The notes under the pieces were generated by a model. It saw nothing but the letters and a program-made list of their open reading frames with translations. It did not search any database and had not been told where the DNA came from. A stretch of DNA of 64,000 nucleotides from Xiphophorus maculatus. Taxonomy: Eukaryota; Chordata; Actinopteri; Cyprinodontiformes; Poeciliidae. A program made the position numbers and the translations under genes. Where the stretch lies: NCBI RefSeq assembly GCF_002775205.1, contig NC_036453.1:14147594-14211593 (forward strand), given 5' to 3'. How positions within the stretch are numbered: position 1 is the stretch's first letter; each line of letters starts with the position of its first letter. Positions 23,747-57,427 of the stretch are shown here, piece by piece.

Positions 23747-25566
23747 ATGATGGCGCCTGATATCAACAATGATGGTGTTTCTTTATGCGGCTGTAAAGGC
23801 ATCCGACGATGTCTCCTATGTGAAAAGTACAAAGGGAAAACTCAGGCAGAGACGAGGGAGCCGGAGGTACAAACATATCAACCATAATGTACCTTATTCT
23901 AATAAATGCACAGTATTGACAAGTTACGGAAGCCTTCTCAGGACATAGCGTCATTAATCAAAATGTTTACTGTACCAAAACGTGTGCGTAATCTCTTTTT
24001 TTATGTTACTAATGTCCCGCGTGTCTCACTTTCTGAATACAAACAGAATGTTGCTAATAGGTTTAATTAAATCAATGAATCCCATGATAAGTGAAAACAA
24101 ACTCGGCGATTTCATTTGCATGATTGATGAGTTGCTCTCTCTTTCTCCCGGACTGACAAAAGTCTTCAATGTGGCGCTTTCTGATGGACAATTTTGTTTA
24201 GAGTCTTCCTAATTCATTTTATTTTGTCGTTTCTGTTGTTTTGTTTATTTGTTTTGGATATTTAAAATGTCTTCAGGCTCCAATGTTAAATGTTCGTCAG
24301 AAATGAAAGTATATTGACCTTTGAGAGAGCGAACTTACATTATTATTCCATTACCAAAATGGTCCCAAACAACATTGTCGTTTATTGCTGTAACTTCTGG
24401 GACAATTTATTGTCCAGCAAAATGTGTTATTGTGACAAGTCTAGTAAAAAGGTTCAAGGTTTTAACTATGTCTTTGGAATTTTTTATTTGTTGCAAAATA
24501 ATATTCACTTTTTAAACTCTGCTGAGATTGACATGATCGTTATATAACCATAGTTTATATAGTTACACTCTAGTTTTAGTAATAAATGTGTAGTTAATAG
24601 TGGACGGGGATGTGAGCATTGTAACTTCTTCACTCACTGGCAGAAATGTTCATGTAACTATACTGAATTAATTTAAAGCCGACAAATAAAAATAGATTTA
24701 AAAGTCGTCCTTTGGTAAAGGAGGAAAGGCAGCAGCTTTAACTTTATTGTTTTGTGTTTTGGGAAGGAGACTGTGCACCATTTCCTCTATGATGCTAAAA
24801 CAAAACTCGCTGTCTGCAAAGATGGAGAAGGTGCATCTTTTTCTTTTCCTGGTGTCTTCCTATGGGAGAACTTCATATCTGAGGAAGAGGAGAAGGAGCT
24901 GATTGGCTCCATGGACCAGGATGTTTGGAATCCGTCACAGTCTGGTCGAAGGAAACAGGTTACACTCCATCTTTCCTAGCCCCAAAATCTATGAACCACT
25001 GTTGATTTGTCAATGAAGCCAATCAAACTGTTGTATGTTTGTAGGACTATGGTCCCAAGGTGAACTTCAAGAAAAAGAAAGTGCGTCTGGCAGACTTCAA
25101 AGGACTCCCTACTTTGAGCCAGAAACTGGTGCTGCGGATGCAACAGGAGCCAAACCTGCAGGGCTTCCAACCGGTGGAGCAGTGCAACCTGGACTACCAC
25201 CCTCAGCGAGGCTCCGCCATCGATCCGCACCTGGACGACTCGTGGCTGTGGGGGGAAAGGCTTGTCACGGTCAACATGCTCTCGGACACCGTGCTCACCA
25301 TGTCTCTGGAGGAGGGCGTGCCAGAGCGCGGACTGGTGGGGGTGACACGCGTGGCCGTAAGGCTTCCCAGGAGGTGTTTGGTGGCGCTGTACGGGGAGGC
25401 CAGGCACAGATGGAAACACGCCATTCAGAGAGAGGACATTCAGGAGCGCAGAGTCTGCAGCACCTATAGAGAGCTGTCCGCAGAGTTCCTGCCTGCAGGG
25501 CGGCAGGCGGAGCTGGGAGCCAAGCTGCTCAATATCGCTTTGACGTTCAGAGGAACTCCGGTATAA
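23747..25566 (+). CDS. alkbh4: alkbh4: alpha-ketoglutarate-dependent dioxygenase AlkB homolog 4
   Basis: ALKBH4 is an Fe(II)/2-oxoglutarate oxygenase reported to demethylate actin Lys84 and linked to actomyosin and cytokinesis. Exons are 23747-23866, about 24767-24958 and 25045-25566, all phase 0, giving about 277 residues (human about 300). The N-terminus has a CGCKGIRRCLLC cysteine cluster (14-25). Later blocks are FPGVFLWENFISEEEEKEL, QSGRRKQDYGPKVNF and QCNLDY, the iron-binding His-x-Asp in IDPHLDD (H166, D168), a distal His in WKHAI (H229) and the following arginines for 2-oxoglutarate. Two adjacent ATGs begin the frame; I use the first. The exon 2 acceptor could be three bases later (24770) without changing frame. 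A polyadenylation signal follows. Confidence 0.95.
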
Positions 25567-25760
25567 ACGCATCAGACGTCTGAAGTGTCCTTAACTGAAG
25601 TGAATGCTTGTAGTCTTTTGCGCAACCATTTACCAAAACAAGGCAAAACAGCTCTAATATTCCAAAGACTGTTGTGAAGCAATGTTTTATGTGTTGTTGT
25701 TTTTTTTCTAATTCAAACTTTCACAACAGTTTATCCAAGTCTTTGCGCCTGTATTCTGAA

Positions 25761-25766
25761 AATAAA
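25761..25766 (+). terminator. alkbh4 polyadenylation signal
   Basis: AATAAA lies 195 bp after the alkbh4 stop codon and is followed by a T/G-rich stretch, as expected at a 3' end. Confidence 0.6.
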
Positions 25767-27289
25767 GCATTTTCTTTCTGTTTGTTGTTTATGATGACGA
25801 TGATGGAGAAAAACTCTTTCAAATTGCTGCAAATTGTTTTATTTCTACACCTTCCACCAGATGGCGACAGAGTGCACGTTTAATCTTCATAGTGGAGAAC
25901 GAAGTAATTTTCTTAATTTCTGTAAGACATCAATAGAATAAACCATTATATAGTTTACATTAGATTCTTATCTACCAGAATAAATTAACATTTATCAGAT
26001 GAGTATCAAACCTTATTTGTAAATGTTGATCTTGTATTATGTAATATGAAATATTTTGTCATTTTTATAAGTACCTACTCATTTATAAAGTGATAAAATA
26101 TTTTTAATATTTTTATTAATAAATGTGTTACGTAGAATAAAAGAGCATCAATTTTACTTAAAATTTACTATATACCATAATAAATTGTGATATATAACAC
26201 AATGAAATATAAAAAATTGTATTTGTAATTTCAGTATTTTAACTTTTTCATACAAGGAATTTAAATATAAAATATGTATATTAAATTGCTTTTTAATCAA
26301 ATTAATATAATGAAAAGATGACCGACAAGTCAACAAAATATTTAAATATTTTTTTTATAAATTGGATGTTCAATCTTCAGAGAGTTTCAAAGTAAACAGA
26401 AGGCTTCTTGCCCGGATCAAGGTTTTAGCAGACCTGCAGTAACAACACCGATTGTTAAATACAAGTGTTCCACAGGGATGTGTTATTTCTAATACATTTA
26501 AATGCTCACTCTTATGCAGCCCACAGATAATCCTTCAAAGTTTGTTTTCTGTTTAGGACCTTGTCATCTGTCTAACAGTTTAAAAAGGCCAGACAGATGT
26601 TCTCTGGTAGAAAGTTGCTTTCCATTCATCCATCTATGTAGCAGCCTGTTGATCAGAAATATTTAGCAAACATTTTTATTACTTTTTATCTAATAAAATT
26701 TTTAATATTCATATTTAAATATTTATATTAACGTTTAATGCACCCTGTAAATAGAGCCTTAGTTTGTAAATAATAGAAATAACCCCGCGCTTGCTTACCG
26801 GGCTCTTATTTTGAAAGTCGGGCCGGACATCCGTGTTTACTTTAGCTCTCGCTCAGGCTGTTCGCTGGTGGCTCCGTGCGGTTTTTAACACCCAGCTCTG
26901 CTACAAGCCGGGTTCGTCTCTCAGGGAGGTTTCACTCGCCGTCGCCAGGAGGAGTCGGCTCGCGTTCGGTCGGCACAAACAGCAACACGGCGGTTATGGC
27001 TGCGGTTCGGACCCCGAGTGGAGACGTCTCGTTAGGCTGCCGTAGCCGTTAGCTCGCTGCTTTGGGTCCGCTGAGTTGTAGCTACAACAGGCTTTTTGTT
27101 CTGCTCCCGGACAGCCTCTGCATGACAAACCGTCCCCACTGTTCAGAGCGGACAGGGCGGTAGTACAGCGGCTGCTTTATTGGGAAACGTGTCAGGGAGA
27201 CCACCACCCTCCTCATCACCACCACCACCACCCTCCCAGGTTGTGAACCCCTGTCGCGGGGCTAACACCCCCGGTCATCGAGCGAATTC
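25767..27289 (+). promoter_or_regulatory. alkbh4-cbl intergenic region with cbl promoter and 5' UTR
   Basis: From 25767 to about 26770 the DNA is very AT-rich, with no gene. From about 26780 it becomes GC- and CpG-rich up to the cbl start, as expected for a TATA-less CpG-island promoter and 5' UTR. Upstream ATGs occur at about 26996 and 27121, so cbl translation may be tempered by upstream frames if the transcript starts that early. A CAC/ACC-rich run precedes the start at about 27201-27235. Confidence 0.55.
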
Positions 27290-48938
<21,649 letters not shown>

Positions 48939-50518
48939 TCACTCAGGTCCTGCCTCCTGTCTCCGCTTTGTGCCATTATTGTGGATAGCATTTACCGAGC
49001 ACTTTTCCACGGGAAAACACCAGATCTGAGGAAAAACATCCAAAGTTAATTGTAATCAACTGCGTCAGGTATTATTTGCTTTTCTAAAAGGATTTTAGGT
49101 GTGAAAACAGGATTGTGTTTTTTTTTGTTTTTTTTTTGTGACGGATCCTGAAGCCTCAACAGTTACTCTACGCCGCCCCCAGCAGGAAATGGAAGGAACT
49201 GGATTCCCCATCAGCTGATTGGTTCATCCCTTTCCGCTTAAATGATCTGAAATAATCAAAAGGAGCTTTGTGAAGCCAAACTTTCATCATGTTCAGTTTC
49301 GCTGCTTCTCCGCAAACTGTGCTGTGCAAATCTGTAACTAATCAGAAATTAGTGAGTAGAAGTCTGTGGCGTGCTGAAGCTGCAGTTGTGGTTCCATTTC
49401 CCATCACCTTCTGGGTCAGCAAGTACTTTCATCTTTAAGTACTCTCCTCACATGTTGTACTGTGTGTAGAACTAACAATAGCAGAAATTAATTCCATTTT
49501 AATTATGTTTTTCTAACATTTTCCAGTTTATTTTGTGGAAAACCGGGCAACAGCATCTCTACATTCAGGTTTGACTCATTGCCAAGGTATCGGTGGAGGC
49601 AGGGAAGTCTAGGAAAAGTGAATCCCCGATTATCAAGTTGTTTGGAGTGGCAACTAGTAGAAGAGTTGACGCGCAGCACCACTGTGTCGATGTCTGCGTT
49701 CACAAAGCAGAAAAATATGACTCAAATCCAACTTTATTTTATTTATTTATTTTTTTACAATATCCGACTTTCTCATGGAAGTCTGAACGGCACAATTCTG
49801 ATCTTTTCACCCCAAGATAAATCAGATTTGTTCCACATATATGTGGGACTAAATTATAACCGATATTTTTCAAAGCGTCAGCAGTAGGAACAGTCATCTT
49901 ATTCAACTTTAACACCATAATTCTGCACCAGAAGACGGCAGATGCTGTAAATCTGGACGTAAACAACGGCTGAAAATTATAATTATGAAATTATGAACGC
50001 CGTCCGTGTCAACGAAGCGCATCACATCACAGCCCACCACTTTTAGTTCCAACCTCACATCCAGAGCTGTGTTCTTGTTATGTTCTCGTGACGATGCGGC
50101 CGACTCTGAAGAACTTTCAAATCGATCGATAGACGGCGGCCATTATTACTGCTGTAAACAGAGCGCAGCTGTGTGACATAAGTAAGTAAAACCAAGATAA
50201 AAATCGCAAAGTGCTTCAACAAACAAGATAAGTGCACAAAACAAAATTAAGCAAGAGCAGATTTAGATCAGTATGTCTGCGCGCGTGGCTCACTGTTCAC
50301 ACAGAAAACTTATTGCGGTCGCATTTAATTAGTAGCATGAACGACCGCGCAGAAAAAATAACTCGGATTTCAGTAAAAAAAAAAAAAAAGAAAATCAGAA
50401 TTGAGCATCAAGACCTGCTGTGTGAAAATCTCCCTGATTTGTCGTCCAGATCCTGCAGGTCTTTTTAAAGTAAATAAAGAGGCAGAGCTGGCCTTTACAT
50501 CCTGCAGGTCTGCTTCAA

Positions 50519-50947
50519 ATGGTTTCCGTTCCAGCTGCTTTATGTCAAACACTTCCTAGAATAATAGGACAGGTCCGCTCCTACCTAAACGTCCTGTCCC
50601 CGACTGATCTACCTCACCGGGCTCCGAGTCCCCAAGCAGATTCTGGACAGATTAGAAACCTGGATGCGTTCCTGACTGATGTTCGAACATTCGTCCATTT
50701 CCACTTCGCAGGCAACAGATCACAACCTTCCATTCACATCACCCAGTTCCCAAGAAACTGGCTCCCACATGTGAGCGACCCACAAATGTCCACAGAGAAG
50801 CTCCCACTCTCTCTACAGAGTGAAAATGGAGAGACGAAGCTAACAGTAGTTCTCTATAACGTCAAGGATTCCCCGGTCAGTCATTTAAAAGGAAGGATGG
50901 GCCCATATCTAGTCCAATACTCTATTAGAGTTACATTTGTGCCATGA
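50519..50947 (+). CDS. Unidentified 142-codon open frame in the cbl 3' region
   Basis: This uninterrupted frame starts at ATG and is longer than chance frames nearby. I do not recognise the predicted product. It is hydrophilic and Pro/Ser/His-containing, with no signal peptide, membrane segment or cysteine pattern. It may be a remnant of a transposable element, since the flanking DNA is repeat-like, or chance. It could also be an exon of an unrelated gene. Low confidence as a gene. Confidence 0.15.
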   Translation: MVSVPAALCQTLPRIIGQVRSYLNVLSPTDLPHRAPSPQADSGQIRNLDAFLTDVRTFVHFHFAGNRSQPSIHITQFPRNWLPHVSDPQMSTEKLPLSLQSENGETKLTVVLYNVKDSPVSHLKGRMGPYLVQYSIRVTFVP

Positions 50948-51589
50948 ATCTGTCTTGAAACACTGTGAAGGTTAGTAAAAAAAAAAAAAGCACTACATCT
51001 CCAACATGGATTAATTAAGCTAATCTCCCCTAAAATCACCACAACTTTATCATTTATTTGCAAACCTGTGTCTGACTCGACTTACACAGCAGTCACCCAA
51101 CGTTCACCTTGGAGGGAAAATGATCCTTTCCTGTCCTAAAAGTTTCTCTAAGTACCTTTTAATGACATCGGACACGTTTACTTCACGTTGGTCACGTAAA
51201 AAGAATCAGCATCATTGTAGTGTTCCTACAAGTTAGCATCCAGCTCAACACTAAGCCAGGCTGATGCTAGCATGTTTTCTCTCTCTTCTGATGTGACTCG
51301 TTGAAAAGTCCGGCTTTCAATTTGGTTCCAGTTAATCGTGTGCAAATGAAACTTATTGGAAAAGGATGTTTTCAGCTTCGTGACTTCAGCGCTCCGCATA
51401 GAGAGACTGTAGCAACTAGCAATTTGACCAGAATCTTTAGTGTTGGACGTGCAGAAGACTGACCGGGGCAGATCGAGGGGAATAGACTTGACTTCCACTT
51501 CAGACGGACCAACTAGTGCATCTGTACTTTGCTTTGTAGGCCTTTCAGCAGCTGCATTGGATTCTGCATTTTGAATTCGATTCAAATTT

Positions 51590-51966
51590 ACTGCAAAAGC
51601 AGAAAATCTTACCAAGTATTTTTGGTCTAGTTTCTGCTGCAAATGTCTCACTATGCCTGAAATAAGACAAAACTAACAAACTTTTCGGCAAGATACAGGA
51701 GTTTAAGTCAATAATTCTTGAAAGTAGATCAAATTGCTTCTCCCACTGGCAGATTGTTTCACTTATAACATTGGAAAATGTCTTGTTATAAGTGACACAA
51801 TCTGCCGGTGGAACAAGCAATTTTCTAAATCGGTATTCAATAATTATTTACTTAAATCAAGCCCTTACATCTGGCTGAAAAGTTGCACAGTTGAAATGAC
51901 ATAATACTAAGATATTTGCAGTACAAACTAGACCAAAAATACTTGGTAACATTTTGTTTTTGCAGT
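51590..51966. mobile_element. Long inverted-repeat MITE (probable cbl 3' UTR)
   Basis: Nearly the whole 377 bp folds on itself. The outer arms are ACTGCAAAAGCAGAAAATCT...CAAGTATTTTTGGTCTAG and the complement ending in TTTTGCAGT. The centre pairs GGCAGATTGTTTCACTTATAA with TTATAAGTGACACAATCTGC around 51746-51806. There is no coding frame. Confidence 0.85.
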
Positions 51967-53194
51967 GTCATCAGCTTATTTTGGGGGGAAAAAACCCCCA
52001 AAAAACATGACATGATCTGTGGTAAATACAATAGCTTTTGTTTTTCTGCTCTGTGTTCAGATTTTAGCAAACAAAATCCTCAGATGATGTCATTTCTATC
52101 TGAACAACAAGGGTTTGTTAAAGGAGTTGCTGCTGTTTCAGCATCAAAACGTCCTTGCAGTCCTTGTTTTTATGCTGCATTGAATAACTAGAGCCACCAG
52201 ACGTCCAAGTAGCATTGAAAGCCTGAATGCAGGTTGTTTAAATGATTCGCTAACATCTATAGCAGTTCTGCAGAGACACTGCAGTAACAATAAATCTGCA
52301 GCATTTTGTGCAGCCCTGGTTTTAATGTGATCTCACCCATCACCATCCGCTCGGACTTTAACTCATTCCACATGAATGTGCAAATGTTTTATTACGCTTT
52401 GCTGTTTTTAACTAGATTGTAGGAAGGAGCATTCCAAAATGTTTCTGCAATATTTACATTTTTTTTTTGCCCAACTTCCAAGTTTTACATATTTAAGACC
52501 ATATTTACGTTTCGTTGTAGCTTCATCCTTTCTTCCTGTTTGGAGCAGACGTGTGTCGTCTGCAAAGCCTTCATGGGTAGTGGCTCAGATCAACAACTTA
52601 TTGTTTATTTATTCTTTTTTTTTTTGTGAATTTAAAAATTGTTCAACTGAAAGGTTTTGGAAAAAATAACTTGAAAAAAGATTTAAATTTACTTCTATTG
52701 TATATTATTTTTTTAAATGCCATAGTAGCATCTTTATTGAGCATTAAGGTGGAGAAAAACTGATTGAAAAAGCTTTGAACTTGTTCTCAGGTGTGTGAAT
52801 CCTCTAGTATAAATTGAGCCACTGGGATCTGAAGATTTCTAGGTGGCGCCAGAGCACAAACGTCACGCATTTTATTTTATTTTATTTTTTGTGAAGAAGA
52901 AAAGTCCCGGTTTCCAGTCTGTTTTACTGAACTCAGGCCATGGTTAGTGAAATTAGATTTAATATCAACCAGAAACTGACTGAGGATGTTTTCTTGTGAC
53001 CCCTGCTGGTCGTTGGGAAGAATGCAGGTTTTACGTTTAAATTTTGCAAATCTGAGAGTCAGATTTAAAACTGTTTTAGAGATTTTAAAAGGTCAAAATA
53101 TACTTTTTCCCACTGCAAAGTAATATAAAAGGACAAAGGTGTAAAAAGAGAATGTTGGTACCAAGAAGGCATTTAAATGGGAAAAATTACATCA

Positions 53195-53579
53195 CAGTAG
53201 CTGCGTTTCCATCGACCATGTAAATAATTGGAATACGAAAAATACATTTGCTAAATGGAAGTACGCCAATTTAAAAAAAAACAACAACTGACGTTTTTCG
53301 GTCAAGAATTTATGGATTCTCACCGTATCAAAATGAATGTGTTCCTCGTATTTGAAATGGAAACTTTTTTTTTTCTCGTCACACGAGTCACGTGATCAGC
53401 AACCAGATGTTACTACTGGCAGAAAAGACAAAGAAGACAAGAGGAAGCCGTTGGAGTATGATGGATGTTTTTTTTTATCATGTGTGATTTTAATTGTGTT
53501 TCTTTAATGGAAACACAGCAACGGCGAAATTATGTTTTTTTTTATATTAGCAGAACTTGTAACGGAAACGCAGCTACTG
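53195..53579. mobile_element. MITE with CAGTAGCTGCGTTTCC ends (probable cbl 3' UTR)
   Basis: The left end CAGTAGCTGCGTTTCC (53195-53210) is the exact complement of the right end GGAAACGCAGCTACTG (53564-53579). It is 385 bp, AT-rich and non-coding, and belongs to the TTTCCAT family seen elsewhere in the window. Confidence 0.85.
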
Positions 53580-54310
53580 TTCTCAGCCTCTTTTATCTGC
53601 CGTGCAAAAGTATTTACACCCGTATGGATTTTGTTCAGTTTCTTGTCAAAGCTGTCATCAATGATGATGTCGGACAAAGAAAACCAGAGGATGCAAAATT
53701 CAAGTTTCGTTTATTAAAGAAAAACTGATTTGTTTGTCATTAGGCTTATTTTTTTTATGAATTCTGCAGGATAAATACATCAGTAAATAAAATTTGTAGG
53801 CTAAATGTTCTGAAATCCTTGGTAAGAATACTTCCTGATATAAAGTAGTGTAAGTAGAGGGTGGCTGAAGTGTCCTTTTCTCTACACTGAAGTTTAAACT
53901 GGTTTTAGTGGGAGAAGGTGAATTATTGTGCCTCCTGTCAGTCGCAGAACTGGGCGAATCGCTCCATGTTCGTCTGGACTCTCCTCTCCCCCTCTTGTTG
54001 TCGTTTCACTCCACATCTGAACTCTGAGAACAGAACCATCAGTGACTCGGTGTCGGTTCCCGTCTGCTGACGTCTCTCTGTGACTGTGTGTGTTGGTTTA
54101 CCCAGTTAACTGGCCTTCGTCAAATGGAACTTGCCTACTAAAAACTCGTCGCTTTATTACCTGTATAGATACGATTTTATTTATTGTCTTTTTAATATCT
54201 TCTGCATTCATTGTGCCGCCATGTTTTCATGCCTAAGCCATTAAGATTTTTAATTAAACTGTATTTTTCTTTAACCTTTTTGGTGCGTGTGGTTTGTTCA
54301 ACAGATATTT

Positions 54311-55515
54311 AATGTGTGCTGCTTTTTTTTTTGCCTCATTGCAAACCTGGAAAACGGTGCGTTCAGGGACTTATAGGAAATTCTAAATTCCACTCCGTTC
54401 ATTTATTTCTATTTTTAGGTTATAAAATAATAAAAAGAATGTAAAAAAACATAATAATAATTTTCTGCTTTGGGATATTAATTGTAAAGACCAACCGAGT
54501 ATGTTACCTCTGTTTATTGTAACTACCTCTGAGGGTATATGCTTTTATTTTGGTAACTTTTTTGAGAATGTTGCCATGGTAATGGAACACAGTTCTACCC
54601 TCAATACAGAGAAAAGGGATAAAAAGTCAACTAAGATAAAGTACATTTGAAATTTCTGTGATTGATTGATATTAATGGACAGAATGTAAAAGGCTATTCA
54701 TAACAGATGGTGAAAACAATTTTAACTAAGGGTCCTTTGTTCTTGCCCAGCTCTTAAATTCATTATTTAACTAACAGTGGTGGCCGTCTACACTGAAATG
54801 AATGGAAATAAACTGTTTCATACTTAAAAGGCAAAACAATACCTAAAAAACCACTTGTATAAATTTAATGACATTATTCCAGGACAAAAGTAAAATCTAC
54901 AGAAAACCTACTTCATACTTCCATAAAAAAAAACTACATAGTACCAAAATGATCTAACAACATCTTTTGCTGTGGACTAGTATTTGTCCTGCTGATTTTC
55001 TCTTTGGACCTAAAGAGGAACGATCCAGAGTCGGCATGCAGTTCAGTTACTACAGCTAGAAGCTAATGATCAGGCCTGAAATCTGGGTACAGTGACTGAC
55101 TCAGATCTGAACCTTCAGAGTCCCATAAAGACAGTTACAAAGTCGGCCTTCTGTCACCTGAATCAGAACCAAACATAGAGAGCCATCATTCAGTTTATTA
55201 AACAGAAGCTGAACGTTTCCTTTCCCCTCAAAAGTCCATAAGCTACCGGGATGCCGCGTATCTGAGCAGAAAATGCAAAAAACCCCCCGATCTGAACCGT
55301 TTCATGCCTTTAAACCCTCCGAGCTGCTTCATCTCGGTCGTTATTGAGCCGTCGTCACCTGGAGGCCTGCAGGCTCTGCGCCGAGCGCCTGAACTCAACG
55401 TTTGTTTTGCAGCTTTAAATTCTTTGCAGATGTGTTTTCTGTCCAGGAAGGAAATCTGAGCTACCGTTCGGAGCGCTTCCCAGTTTGCGCTGACAGCGGT
55501 TTGGAAGCGCTCACT

Positions 55516-55547
<32 letters not shown>

Positions 55548-55600
55548 ACACTCTCGGAACCTCTGCAGAAACAAGTCAAGGCCTTTTCTTTAGGTGGAAC
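54311..55600. other. cbl-mcam convergent intergenic stretch
   Basis: I see no supported gene. An AATAAA on the plus strand at 54807-54812 could end a longer cbl transcript. A (CA)n run lies at 55519-55547. The minus-strand open frame across 55243-55551 has no recognisable domain and runs into the microsatellite. Confidence 0.4.
55519..55547. repeat. (AC)n microsatellite
   Basis: About 14 AC units in the cbl-mcam intergenic stretch. Confidence 0.95.
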
Positions 55601-55601
55601 T

Positions 55602-57170
55602 TTTATTTGGCATCTTGTAAAAAAAAAAAAAAAAAAAAAACAAGCATCAAAAGAATCACATGTTGAGCACTTAATTTACGCACATGTAGAAAAGATAATC
55701 AGTTTCCAACTCTGTTTTCTCACCACTGAACAAATAAAGATTCACAGATTCAACCAGAAATCTGTTCAACACCGACGGCATCGCTTCTCGTCGCTCAGCG
55801 GGACATGAGAAATTAAAAACTGAAAATACTTCCCTACGAATTTAAATGTTGCAAGTCATCAGGGCAGTGTAGCACTCTTGGTAACAAAAGAACCCTTTCA
55901 CAATAAAATACACAGTGAGAAATATTCACAACGCCAGCCTCTAGAAGGACCCCAGCAGTATTTCTTGCATGTTTTCTTTGCCTGTTTTAGATTAAACCCC
56001 AGTTTGTGGCTCCATCCACTATAATTACATCCGACTCGCAGAGCGGCACGACCGCTTTCCTGAAACATGAAGCTGTGAGCTAAGAAATGAAAATTAAAAA
56101 AAGAAACCAAATGGTCACTGAATAACAAACACAAGAAGGTTGTTTTTTTTTTTTTTTACCTGTTTTATCTTAAATCTTTCCTTGCTTGTTTTATGAAATA
56201 TATCAAATAAAAAAATTAGAAATCCAAATCTTAAATCTGTAAATAATATTTAAAAAAATAAAAATAAACAAACAAACAAAAAAAAACCCAATCATGTGGT
56301 AGGGTCAGATTTTTCACTTTAATGTTATAAATTTGGACTGCATTTAAATTTGTCAAAATTAGATGAATTTTTCTAAATTTAAATTAAGCCAATTAAATGA
56401 ATTATGATAGAATCATTTAAGCTGAAACATATAACTATTTGAGATGGATTTTATAAAAATAAAAAAACAATTTTCGTTTCCAAACACTTCAGATAAAGAA
56501 AACCATGAACCTTCCTGTGCTCCATCACACTGATCTCTCTGTGTAAAAACGTCGTCAGTCCAAACTGTCGCGGTATGAAACATGCAGAAACACGTGGGGA
56601 CCTTCAGGCTCTGACCAATCAGTGGCAACACAGAGAAAAACAGTTTCAAAGTAATAAAATAAATTCAGTGTTTGATGTAAAAAAGAAAAAAGAAAAAACA
56701 GGCACAGCAGATGTGTAACTTTGACCTGCTTGAGCTTCAGGAGGTCTAGCAGGTCTCTAAACTAAGCATATTTACAAACAGTACAAGAACGAGACAGCAG
56801 TTTGGTAAAGATGGCCGCCGGTGAAATAGTCACCGGCAGAAATGAAAATAAACTGTTTTGGTCGAATGCAGGACGAGTTTTTACAACGTTTGGTCTCCAT
56901 CAAGTCCTGCATCAAATCTCACCTGGACGCTAAAATAAAAACCATAGAAAACTTGCACACGAGCCAGACGCTGCTGTGAAATGGAAATCTGAGTCAAAAT
57001 ATCTTAAATAACAAAATATATATAATATTTACACTTTCATAAAAAAAAGAAGGATGATTCACCACCGTACAAACACTAAACAACAGCAAAGAGCTGGAAA
57101 CTAATGAGAGAACTGAATGCTGAAGCAAAGACTCATTCAGAAGGTACAAATCTGTACAAACACACCTGGG

Positions 57171-57261
<91 letters not shown>

Positions 57262-57374
57262 CCTGGGAGAACCTGCTGAATACTGCTGAGAACAACAAAA
57301 TGAAGGGAGGAAGAGGGAGGGAGCGTCCAGACAGAGAGGAGGTCAGTGTCCCGGGTCTCCTCCGCTCCAGAGCC
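55602..57374 (-). other. Probable mcam 3' UTR with polyadenylation signal
   Basis: If the terminal exon is near 57400, this stretch is the mcam 3' UTR. A minus-strand AATAAA at 55607-55602 is a good candidate for its end. The stretch contains a (GT)44 array and several short A-rich runs, and no other coding signal is visible. Confidence 0.4.
57173..57260. repeat. (GT)44 microsatellite
   Basis: 88 bp of pure GT, about 115 bp beyond the candidate mcam stop on the transcript side, hence possibly in its 3' UTR. Confidence 0.98.
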
Positions 57375-57427
57375 TCAGTCCGGATACTGCGACCCGCTGC
57401 GGCTCCGCATGACCTTCAGGATTTTTA
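57375..57427 (-). CDS. mcam: Candidate mcam terminal exon (uncertain)
   Basis: The preceding exon ends in phase 0 after NDQ. The best acceptor downstream is a pyrimidine-rich CTGTCTGTGCAG ending at 57428, but it is followed directly by TAA, which would end the protein at NDQ. Using the weaker AG at 57415-57414 instead gives VMRSRSGSQYPD and a stop at 57377-57375. Neither resembles the mammalian GEKYIDLRH end, and I found no such exon between 55600 and 58200. Confidence 0.3.

Larger units (their letters stand above)
48939..54310 (+). other. Probable cbl 3' UTR and flanking DNA
   Basis: No conserved coding exon follows the cbl stop. Mammalian CBL has a long 3' UTR, so much of this stretch is probably transcribed. 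The block 53935-54300 is less AT-rich and reads like a retained 3' end. ATTAAA at 54253-54258, followed by a G/T-rich tract, is the best candidate polyadenylation signal; AATAAA near 50473, 52286 and 53788 are alternatives. Two long inverted-repeat elements sit inside (51590-51966 and 53195-53579). A 142-codon open frame at 50519-50947 matches no family I recognise. The extent of the UTR is inference. Confidence 0.45.

Noticed and set aside
23620-23832. Leucine-rich minus-strand frame resembling a membrane segment
   Set aside because: The leucines come from the complement of the GAA repeat, and the frame overlaps alkbh4 exon 1 in antisense.
24976-25572. 198-codon minus-strand frame
   Set aside because: It is antisense to alkbh4 exon 3, whose plus-strand frame has clear family motifs.
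55243-55551. 102-codon minus-strand frame as a possible gene
   Set aside because: No recognisable domain; its start is a translated (AC)n microsatellite and no splice or family evidence supports it.
57104-57289. Open frames of alternating Cys-Val
   Set aside because: They are translations of the (GT)n microsatellite, not a cysteine-rich peptide gene.
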